Assembly (NCBI GenBank): GCA_006226595.1
Contig: SBGP01000009.1
Coordinates: 62,001 to 126,000, forward strand
Length of the DNA stretch: 64,000 nucleotides
Source of the DNA: Deltaproteobacteria bacterium
Lineage (GTDB): Bacteria > Myxococcota_A > UBA796 > GCA-2862545
Direction: 5' to 3'
In this document: in pieces, positions 15,442 to 22,864 of the stretch
Numbering within the stretch: the stretch's first letter is position 1
Layout of the letters: the number at the start of each line of letters is the position of its first letter
Made by a program: the position numbers and the translations under genes
The notes under the pieces: model-generated
What the model saw: only the letters and a program-made list of their open reading frames with translations
Told to the model about the DNA's origin: nothing
Databases searched by the model: none

Positions 15442-18400
15442 ATGGATGATCAGCAGTACGAGCGCCTCGGAGAGCTGGGGCGAGGTGGCATGGGGGTGGT
15501 GTACCGCGCGCGGGATCGCGCGGGCCGCGAGGTCGCCCTGAAGACGCTGACCGAGGCCGACCCGGCGCGCAGCGAGGCCCTGCGACGCGAGGTCCGCGCG
15601 CTGTCGCGCCTCGATCACCCAGGCATCGTGCGCGTGCTCGACGAAGGCGTGGACGAGGTGGGGCCGTGGTTCGCGATGCCGCTGCTGCGGGGCATTCCAC
15701 TGCACGAGGCATGGTCGCAGACCACCGAGGAAGGCACCGCCACGATGACGCTCACCGCCGAGCTCGACGAGCTTCCCGCCTCGGGAGGAGCGAGTCCGGC
15801 GGGAAGCTGGCAAGAACGCATGGCCCCACTGGGTGCCATCGCCGCCGCCCTCGCCCACCTGCACGCCCACCGCCTGGTGCACGGCGACCTCAAGCCGAGC
15901 AACGTGCTCGTCGTCGACGGCGCGCCGGTACTGGTGGACTTCGGCCTCGCCGCGCGACTCGGCCTTCGCGAGACCGCCCAGACCCTGGGCCTGACGAGCT
16001 CGGGCATGGGCTCGCCCGGCTACATCGCGCCCGAACGCCTGGCCGGGCACCCCGCGGATGCCCGCGCCGACCTGTACGCCCTCGGGTGCATGCTCTACGA
16101 GGCCCTCGCCGGACACCGCCCGTTCGCGGGCCAACCTCCCATCACGCGCAGCGGCCAGGTGCTCACCCCGAGTCCCCTGCCCTCGCACATCCCGAAGTCC
16201 CTCGCGGCCCTGACCCTCGCGCTGCTGGCGCCCCGGCCCGAAGACCGGCCGGCAAGCACGGCAGCGGTCGCGCGTGCGCTCGGTGTCCACGTCGACGACG
16301 TGCCCCTCCTCCACCGCGCGCCCCTCACCGGGCGGGAGCACGAGCGAGAGGTCCTGCGAAGCCGTGTTCACGAAGCCTCCGAGGGTCGAGGCAGCGCGAC
16401 GGTCCTCGTCGGCGTCGCGGGGAGCGGCAAGACCCGACTCGCGCTGGAGGCCGTGGCCGAGGCCCGCCTGCGGAGCCTGCCGACCGTCGCCGGCGCGTGC
16501 ACCCCATCAGAAGGTGCCAGCCCGGTGGCCCCCTTCACCGCGCTGCTCACGCGTGCCGTGCGGCTCTCGGACCCCGCGGAGCTTCGCGAGCACGGCCCCG
16601 TGCTCCGACCTTGGGTGCCCGCGCTCGACGCACTGGCCGAGCGAGAAGACTGGCCGACGCTCACGCCACTGCCCGCGGATCTGGCGCGTGCTGCGCTGGT
16701 CGAGGCGGTGCTCGCGTATGCCGCACTGGCCTGCACCGAGCCGCTGGTGTGCATCGTCGATGATGCGCAGTGGGCGGACCCGATGACCGCCGACATCCTC
16801 GCTGCGCTGCGCGAGCGCCTGGACACGCTCGCTCTGTGCCTGGTGCTCACCTCCCGCGAGCCGCTCACCGACTGGCCGAGCCTCACCCTCGACCCGCTGG
16901 ACGACGAAGCCCAGCGTGCCGTCATCGCGCGCATGCTCGGTCGCGACGACCTCGACCCGACGCTCGTCGCCTGGTGTACGCGTATCGCTGCGGGAAACCC
17001 GTTCCTGCTCACCGAGGCCGTGCGCGTGGCCGTCTCCGGCGAGAGTCGCCCCGATGACGCCAATGGCGTGCTCGCCCGCCGCATCGCCAGCGTGGATGCC
17101 GACGCCACGCGGCTTCTCGACGTGGTCGCCGTGGCTGGCGATGCGTGCACCCCCGCCGCGCTGCGCGCCGCCGAACTACCCGAGGAGCGGCTGCTCGACG
17201 CGACCCGCGCCCTCGAAGATGCCGACCTGATCGTGCCCACGACGCGTGGCCCCGCCTTCGCACACGGCTTGCTGCGCGACGTGGCCTACGAGCGTCTGGG
17301 CGCCGAGCGGGCGGTGTCCCTGCACCGCGACGTCGCCAGCGCGCTCGACGAGGTCGATGCCCCCGCCGCCGAGCGCGCCCACCACTGGGATCGTGCGGAC
17401 GCCCCGGAGCAGGCCTGGGCGCTGTACCGACGCGCCAGCAACGAGGCCCTCGCGGGCTTCGCCGTCGACGAGGCCGAGCGCTGCCTGCGTCGCGCGCTTA
17501 CGCTCGAAGTCTCGGAGGCGCAGCACGCCGACACCCGCGCCGAGCTGGTGGACCGCGTGCTCGTCCCCACCGGGCACCTCAAGGAAGCCCGCGAGATCCT
17601 CGCACCGCACGCAGAGACCGAGCGCGACAGCCGCGCCCTGCTCGCGTGGGCCGACGTCATGCAGCTCCAGGGGGAGTACGAGGCCGCCGAGGCGGTGCTC
17701 GAGCGCGCTCTGGCCATCGCCGGCGACGACCGCGAGCTGACCGTGCGCGCATGGACGCTGCGCGCCGAGCAGGCCCACCGTCGAGGTCGCTCCGAGGAGG
17801 CACGCACCGCCGCCGCCAACGCCCTGGCCGCCGCCGAACAGGCGCCCTCCACCGAGAAGGTCGTCGCGAGCTGGTACACGGCGGCCTCGGTGTTCCGCGC
17901 CGCCGGCGCCGCCGACGACGCACTCGCCGCCGCCGAGAAGCTGCTCGATCAGGGAAGACGCCTGGGTTCGGCACGCATGGAGGCCTTCGGTCTCGAGTTG
18001 AGCGGTCTGCTCGCACTGGATCGCGGCGACCTCGACGTGGTCGCCGACAGCCTGACGCGCGCCGTTCAGGCCTTCCGCAAGCTGCGCGACAAGCGTCACG
18101 AGGCACTGTGTCTCGGGAACCTCGCCGGTGCCAAGTACTACCGTGGCGAGCTCGCCGAGTGCGCCGAGCTGCTCGAGCAGGCGGCGAGCGCGCTGCGTGC
18201 CCTCGGCGACCTGCGCTCTGTCGCCGGATACGTCCAGAACCTAGGCGCCGTCTACGAGCTCCGAGAGGACTGGCATCGGGCGCGTACAGCGTATGCCGAG
18301 GCTGCGGACATCCTCCTCGGTCTGGGCGATGCCGAGGCCGCGAGCTGCCTGACCTTCGCTGCACGCGTCGAGCGACTGGCCGGCTCCCCTCGGGACACGG

Positions 18401-18615
18401 TCGCCGCGCTCCTCGACCGAGCCGAGGCCATGGAGCTCGACCGCGTGAACCGCCTCAGCGTCACGCTCGAGCGCGTCGCGTTCATCGCCACCTACGATGG
18501 CGACGGCCGCGCGGCCCTGGCCGATGCCGAGGCGATGCTCGAGGAGATGCAGGCCGTCCCCTCGTTCCTGCAGTCAGCGCTGGACGACGCGAGAAAGCTG
18601 GTTCACGGGGCATAG
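15442..18615 (+). CDS. Ser/Thr kinase fused to STAND-type ATPase and TPR domain
   Basis: 1,057-residue cytoplasmic regulator with three parts. Residues ~8-280 are a Hanks-type kinase: GRGGMGVVY loop, Lys34, HGDLKPSN with catalytic Asp149, DFG Asp166 and GYIAPERL. The HRD Arg is Gly, so it is a non-RD kinase. Residues ~300-640 are a signal-transduction ATPase: Walker A GVAGSGKT (324-331) and Walker B-like VCIVDDAQWADP, as in AfsR/MalT-type proteins. The remaining ~400 residues are helical TPR repeats (EEARTAAANALAAAEQ, DALAAAEKLLDQGRRL). An AGGA 8 bases ahead of ATG supports the start. Kinase-STAND-TPR proteins are frequent in myxobacteria; here it probably integrates a protein-binding signal. 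No target is evident. Confidence 0.9.
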   Translation: MDDQQYERLGELGRGGMGVVYRARDRAGREVALKTLTEADPARSEALRREVRALSRLDHPGIVRVLDEGVDEVGPWFAMPLLRGIPLHEAWSQTTEEGTATMTLTAELDELPASGGASPAGSWQERMAPLGAIAAALAHLHAHRLVHGDLKPSNVLVVDGAPVLVDFGLAARLGLRETAQTLGLTSSGMGSPGYIAPERLAGHPADARADLYALGCMLYEALAGHRPFAGQPPITRSGQVLTPSPLPSHIPKSLAALTLALLAPRPEDRPASTAAVARALGVHVDDVPLLHRAPLTGREHEREVLRSRVHEASEGRGSATVLVGVAGSGKTRLALEAVAEARLRSLPTVAGACTPSEGASPVAPFTALLTRAVRLSDPAELREHGPVLRPWVPALDALAEREDWPTLTPLPADLARAALVEAVLAYAALACTEPLVCIVDDAQWADPMTADILAALRERLDTLALCLVLTSREPLTDWPSLTLDPLDDEAQRAVIARMLGRDDLDPTLVAWCTRIAAGNPFLLTEAVRVAVSGESRPDDANGVLARRIASVDADATRLLDVVAVAGDACTPAALRAAELPEERLLDATRALEDADLIVPTTRGPAFAHGLLRDVAYERLGAERAVSLHRDVASALDEVDAPAAERAHHWDRADAPEQAWALYRRASNEALAGFAVDEAERCLRRALTLEVSEAQHADTRAELVDRVLVPTGHLKEAREILAPHAETERDSRALLAWADVMQLQGEYEAAEAVLERALAIAGDDRELTVRAWTLRAEQAHRRGRSEEARTAAANALAAAEQAPSTEKVVASWYTAASVFRAAGAADDALAAAEKLLDQGRRLGSARMEAFGLELSGLLALDRGDLDVVADSLTRAVQAFRKLRDKRHEALCLGNLAGAKYYRGELAECAELLEQAASALRALGDLRSVAGYVQNLGAVYELREDWHRARTAYAEAADILLGLGDAEAASCLTFAARVERLAGSPRDTVAALLDRAEAMELDRVNRLSVTLERVAFIATYDGDGRAALADAEAMLEEMQAVPSFLQSALDDARKLVHGA

Positions 18616-18624
18616 CGCGCCGCC

Positions 18625-18639
18625 ACTTACAATGTAAGT
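18625..18639. repeat. AT-rich 15-bp palindrome between convergent genes
   Basis: ACTTACA and TGTAAGT are perfect inverted arms around a single A, 10 bases after the kinase stop and 18 before the opposing gene. It is conspicuously AT-rich for this genome. AAAA follows on the plus strand, weakly terminator-like; a protein-binding site is equally possible. Confidence 0.45.
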
Positions 18640-18657
18640 AAAACCCGGCCCACGTCG

Positions 18658-20073
18658 TCAGGGCTCGAGCTTCCACATCCCGAAGGCACCCCAGTACGAG
18701 TGGGGACCGATGACATTGGCGCGGACCTGGGTTCGCCACGCGCTCATTCGGCCGCCACGCATCAGCCACACCGCGTGGACCTCGTCGAAGGCGACCTGGT
18801 GCAGGGCGTGGGTGGCGTCCCGATACTCGGTGTCGGTGCGGGCGAGCTCCATCTCGGCGATGCGTTCGTCGGTCGCCGTCGAGTGGACGCCGAACGGGTT
18901 GAGCGCACCATCCTCGGCAAACAGCGGCCGCGCATGCTCGGGTTCCGTGGTCACCCAGCGGAGCAGGGCCAGGTCCAGGTCCTTGGCGGCGGCCGCGTCG
19001 ACGGCGCCATCGACCACCACGACCTCGACCTCGACCCCGCGCTCGCGGAGCTGCGCGGCGATGCCCTCGGCGAGACCCGGCACGAGCGCCTCGTGCTCGG
19101 CGGACACTCCGAGTCGCAGCGCACCGAGGTCGAGCGGTGCGGACGAGTACGGGCGCGGCTTCACGCTTCGGTTGTAGTACGGGCTGGCCATCGCATACGG
19201 ACCCGTCACCACCTCGGTCGCACCATCGGCATGGCCCGTTCGCCACGCCCCGCGCAAGCGCTCCCGATCGATGGCCGCATCCAGCGCACGACGCGCCTCG
19301 ACCCCCGCCAACGCGCCATGGCGTCGGACCGCGATGAACCAGACATCCCGCTGGTCGTAGCGCTTGACGACCAGCTCGTCGTTCCGCTCCACGGCCTCGG
19401 GGTCGTCGATGAGGACCAGGCCATGGACCCGCCCGGCCTCGAGGTCCGCCAGATCGCCTTCCGGTCGCCACTCGAAGCGCGTGATGCGTGGCGGCGGTCC
19501 TCCTGGGTGCGTGAACAGCGCCCTGTCGTCGTCGAGGTCGGCGCGCATGCCGAAGCTCCCGAAGGCCTCGGTCGCAAACGCATGGTCGGGCGGCACAGCC
19601 GTGCCCGCGAAGGCGTGCTCGGGCAGGATCGCCAGGCCCAGCCACTCACGAGGGTTGGGGACGTAGCGGTGGTAGCGGATCGTGGCGGTGCGCCCGTCCT
19701 CCGAGGCCTCGCAGCCCGCGAGTACGCGTCGGTGCTCGGTCGCCCACGGCACGTCGTTCGCCGGATCGAGCACGGCGTCGATCGAGAAGCACACATCCTC
19801 GGCGTCCACCCGCTCGCCATCCGGCCAGGCGTTGCCCTGTTCCAGGTGCACGATCAGCGAACCGTCGGCCTCACGCTCGGTGCGGCTGACCAGCCGCGCC
19901 TTGAGCTCTCAATGGATGGGTGAGCTGTAGAACAGCTTGTCGTACAGCAGCTCGTGGGCCCGCGCGTCCGCATCGGTTCGCGCGTACAGCGGCAGCAGCG
20001 TGGTCGGCAGCTCGTCGACGAACACCAGGGTGTCGTCGGCGGCGAGGGCGAGAGACAGGGTGAGCGTGAGCAT
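18658..20073 (-). pseudogene. ABC peptide-transporter solute-binding protein (family 5), interrupted by in-frame TGA
   Basis: The intact frame would give about 471 residues of a periplasmic family-5 binding protein. A signal peptide (MLTLTLSLALAADD) starts at 20073, and LPTTLLPLYARTDADARAHELLYDKLF is the usual family opening, given here as two joined pieces around Tyr-Ala-Arg. Codon 55, at 19911-19909, is TGA; the frame then continues unbroken and in register (ELKARLVSRTER, LEQGNAWPDGERVDAEDVCF, YYNRSVKPRP, YWGAFGMWKLEP) to the true stop. The downstream part lacks a signal peptide, so reinitiation at 19851 would make a cytoplasmic fragment. Causes could be a recent nonsense mutation or a base-calling error. 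Nothing supports selenocysteine. No permease or ATPase genes are adjacent. Confidence 0.75.
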
Positions 20074-20154
20074 GGCCGAGTCTACCTTGTCTTTGGCGGG
20101 GAGTCGTCTGCTCGGCGCTCATCTGGGAGATGCGTAGGAGAGGCTCGTGTGTGC

Positions 20155-20532
20155 TCAACCAGAGATGCCGGACTCGGTGACCGCTACCAGCAGCGTGGAG
20201 CACTGGTAGACGAACTCCGCGCCCACCGCCTCGGCGACCCGCTCCGCGCGGGCCCAGATGTCGGCCTCGTCGGTGATGCCCTCGACCACGGTGGGCTCGT
20301 CGGCGACCGCCTCCACGAAGGGAATGCCGATCGAGGCGTAGGCGCCAATCGCGTGGGCCATCGTGTACTTGGCGCCCGGGCCGACCGAGAGGATGACCCG
20401 GTACTTGCCGGTGGCGACCGCGGCGCCGGAGGCATCGAACCAGCGGATCACACCGTCCGTCGGAGGGCTGGTGTCCCAGCGGGCGACGCCGAGGGCGGTG
20501 AGGCGAGACTTGGCTTCTACGTGGTCGAGCAT
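20155..20532 (-). CDS. Small hypothetical protein in toxin island
   Basis: Unrecognised 125-residue protein (MLDHVEAKSRLTALG to SGISG). A compact alpha/beta domain is likely: strand-like GVIRWFDASGAAVATGKYRV and ILSVGPGAKYTMAHAIGAYA, then a helix-rich half (EADIWARAERVAEAVGAEF). It has no signal peptide, no membrane segment and no obvious metal site. It is the last gene in the minus-strand series that begins with the large toxin-like gene, lying 40 bases after the broken propeller gene and 81 bases ahead of the interrupted binding-protein gene. Position and size would fit an accessory or orphan immunity protein, but that is inference from context only. Confidence 0.65.
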   Translation of the reverse strand: MLDHVEAKSRLTALGVARWDTSPPTDGVIRWFDASGAAVATGKYRVILSVGPGAKYTMAHAIGAYASIGIPFVEAVADEPTVVEGITDEADIWARAERVAEAVGAEFVYQCSTLLVAVTESGISG

Positions 20533-20572
20533 GGCATCCCCAAGGAGGCCACTCTACCGCGAGTCGCGTTCG

Positions 20573-21545
20573 CTAGAAGGACCCGTCGACGAGCACGCAG
20601 TCCGAAAGGCCGCCGAGGAACACGTCCTCACCGAGCATCGCGATGTGGGTTCGACCTGTGAGTGGGCTGAGCTCGGCCGTCCCGGCGAGCGTGCCCCCGG
20701 AGATGCGCCACACCGCGTCGTAGGCGTAGGAGTGGGGATGGCCACAGACGAGCACGTCGTCTCCGGAGATGGTCAGGTCGAAGGCGAAGCCAGGCAGGGC
20801 GACGTGCCAGAGCAGACCCTTGGTCGGGTTCCAGGCCGCCACACCCTCCTCGGTCAGGAACAGGAGCTGGTCACCGAGCTCCGCGACCGGCACGGGGTCT
20901 GCGAGCAGCGGTTCGGGCAGCGGGCTCGTCCCATCGTGCCTTCCGGGCCGCGAACGACGACGAGCTCGTCCTGGACGGCATACCCGCTGGTTGCCCCCAA
21001 GGAGAAGGCCTTGCGGGCCAGGGCGGTGTCGTAGACCTTGCGGACGCCGGCGGCGTCCAGTGCGTCGATGCCGGAGAGGTGGAGGACGAGGACCTCGTCG
21101 GGGCCGAGCCGGATCAACCCATGGGCGCCCGCGATCTCGAGGCTCCAGCGGGGACTGCCGTCTCGCCAGTCGTGGAGGGTCAGGGTCTCGCCGACGAGGG
21201 CCGCCGCGCCTGTGGCGGTGGGCACGAGGGCAAGGAGCTGGCCGGGGAGTTCCTGGCGCCAGCGGAGGTCACCGGTGTCTGGGTTCAGGAGCAGGAGGTC
21301 GGACGGTGCCTGGTGCGGCCATGGCCGACGAGCAGGTCACCGGAGGGTGCGGAGGCGGAGAAGAAGTCGCCCATTGGGTCAACGGGGAGGTCGACGGACC
21401 AGGCTAGTGCCGGCCCCCCATCCCAACGGACGATGCGCGAGGCGCTCACGAACGCCACGTCGCTTCCTGACTGAACCATCACGTCACAAGGAGCGTCGCG
21501 TCGGACGATGAATGTCTGCCCTGGGTCCTTGCTTTCAGCCCGCAA
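20573..21545 (-). pseudogene. PQQ-type beta-propeller protein broken by two frameshifts
   Basis: Three consecutive reading frames together spell one propeller of about 325 residues. Piece one starts at TTG 21545 or ATG near 21483 and gives FVSASRIVRWDGGPALAW and SGDLLVGHG. A one-base loss near 21330-21305 moves to the frame reading DLLLLNPDTGDLRWRQELPG and LTLHDWRDGSPRWSLE. A second one-base loss near 20925 moves to LPEPLLADPVPVAELGDQLL and GVAAWNPTKGLLWHVALPG, ending at 20573. Blades of the form 'leu-asn-pro-x-thr-gly-x-leu-x-trp' are typical of PQQ_2 repeats. No slippery heptamer is present at either junction, so programmed frameshifting is unlikely. The gene begins 6 bases after the ankyrin gene stop, in the same operon-like series. 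Confidence 0.72.
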
Positions 21546-21551
21546 GTCGCC

Positions 21552-22277
21552 TCAAAGCCGCTGAAGGCGCTCAACCACCCCAGCACGGCCGCGAATCCTG
21601 GCAACGTCGAGGGCAGTCGAACCAGCGGGGACGTCCTCAACCAGAACCAACGTAACGGCGAGAGGGTTTGCTCCGGCACCCAGTAGCTGCTCCACAAGCA
21701 CAACGTCACCGACCTCGGCTGCCGCGTGCAGCGGAGTCGCGCCGTGGGCGTCACGAGCGTTGGGGTCCAAGCCCGCGCCAAGCAGGAGCCCCAGGGTTTC
21801 GCGACTCCTTGAGAGTGCCGCGAGCATCAGCAGACCGGCTCCATCTCCGTCCTGCTGCGCCAGATCCGCATCCGGAGCTGATAGCAGAACTTCCACGAGG
21901 TCAGGCAAACCAGCCCTGCAGGCATTCCTCAGGGGACTTTGTTGCTTCTCCGTCGTACGCGCGTTCACGTCTGCACCCGCCAGGACCAGGCGCGCTGCGA
22001 TCTTGCGGAGTTCCGCATAGTGGCCACGCTCGGGGTTTCGCGACGCGCTCTGGACGACCATGTGCAACGCGGTGAAACCCGCATCATTGGAGGCACAGAC
22101 GTCGGCCCCCGCACCGATGAGCCCATCCGTCATTTGCCGAAGACCCGCTTGGGCCGCGCACATCAAGGCGGTCCACCCTCGGTCCGGCTCATTGACGTCG
22201 TGGCCCGCTTCAAGGGCCTGGTACACCGCCGCGAGGTCATTTGCCTCCACGCGGTCGATGAACTCCGAAGGAATCAT
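21552..22277 (-). CDS. Ankyrin-repeat protein, candidate immunity protein
   Basis: 241-residue protein made of about six ankyrin repeats: DRGWTALMCAAQAGL, NDAGFTALHMVVQSAS, QQSPLRNACRAGLPDLVEVLL, DGDGAGLLMLAALSR and DAHGATPLHAAAEVGDVVL are successive units of the 'gly-x-thr-pro-leu-his' consensus. It has no signal peptide. Its ATG overlaps the stop of the preceding gene by 4 bases (ATGA, 22274-22277), so it is probably translated from the same message as the 194-residue protein directly behind the toxin gene. Ankyrin proteins are an established class of polymorphic-toxin immunity protein, and local G+C is low like the toxin tip. The immunity role is inferred, not shown. Confidence 0.85.
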   Translation of the reverse strand: MIPSEFIDRVEANDLAAVYQALEAGHDVNEPDRGWTALMCAAQAGLRQMTDGLIGAGADVCASNDAGFTALHMVVQSASRNPERGHYAELRKIAARLVLAGADVNARTTEKQQSPLRNACRAGLPDLVEVLLSAPDADLAQQDGDGAGLLMLAALSRSRETLGLLLGAGLDPNARDAHGATPLHAAAEVGDVVLVEQLLGAGANPLAVTLVLVEDVPAGSTALDVARIRGRAGVVERLQRL

Positions 22278-22858
22278 GCGTTGTATGCGGCCAGAAATCG
22301 TTCCTGCGGCGGAGGCCCAAAACGAAGAGTCTCACTCGGTTCTCCAAGGTCGAGCCGCAGGCCGCCCTCGAACAAGAAGCCACTTTCGCACGCCTGCCCA
22401 CTCGCCGGGTTGCGGTAGGTGCAGCCAGTGGAGGCCGTCCTACCGGTGCCGCAGCACACCGGGCAGAGAGACCAAATCGCGACCACCTTCAGGTCACCCT
22501 CAGGAGCCGCCAAGTCCCAGCGAACATGTGGCTCGGCCGGATCAAAAGGCGCACGCCCGCCGACCAAAGCGCTGAACGCCTCACCGACATTCGAGTCGTG
22601 CTGACTGATCCTGAAGAAGCGACGCGGCACCAGAGCGTCCAGGTACTGTTGGCGGAGCACCTGATCGAGGTGCTCAGCGTGAACCGACGCGACCGAAAGC
22701 GTCATCGGCGCCATGGGCAGGGAGGTCTCCGCCTGACTGAGGAACAGGTCCCACGCTTCCTCAAGCGGGTCCCAGTCATCTTCGAGTTCGTAGCCGGCGC
22801 GAATCACCTGCTCGTCAAGCTCGATGAGGCGCTCCACCAGGGAAACTGCTTCCTGCAA
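22274..22858 (-). CDS. Small protein with DnaJ-like Cys motif, candidate immunity protein
   Basis: Unrecognised 194-residue protein starting at TTG 22856-22858, only 6 bases after the toxin stop; AGGA lies 4 bases ahead of the TTG. The N-terminal half is acidic and helical (LVERLIELDEQVIRAGYELE, WDPLEEAWDLFLSQAE). The C-terminal half has LCPVCCGTGRTASTGC followed by GQACESGFLFEGG, resembling a half DnaJ zinc centre (CxxCxGxG twice) and possibly binding zinc. It has no signal peptide. Immediate placement after a nuclease-tipped toxin, coupling to an ankyrin gene and shared low G+C make it the first candidate for cognate immunity. The acidic N-terminus would fit a nuclease inhibitor. Confidence 0.75.
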   Translation of the reverse strand: MQEAVSLVERLIELDEQVIRAGYELEDDWDPLEEAWDLFLSQAETSLPMAPMTLSVASVHAEHLDQVLRQQYLDALVPRRFFRISQHDSNVGEAFSALVGGRAPFDPAEPHVRWDLAAPEGDLKVVAIWSLCPVCCGTGRTASTGCTYRNPASGQACESGFLFEGGLRLDLGEPSETLRFGPPPQERFLAAYNA

Positions 22859-22864
22859 TGGTTC

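Noticed and set aside
19909-19911. TGA read as selenocysteine in the peptide-binding protein
   Set aside because: The family has no selenoproteins that I know of, the residue is not in an active site, and no SECIS-like stem is evident just downstream.
20900-21330. Programmed frameshifting in the propeller gene
   Set aside because: Two separate junctions lack slippery heptamers and no family precedent is known. Decay or sequence error is simpler.
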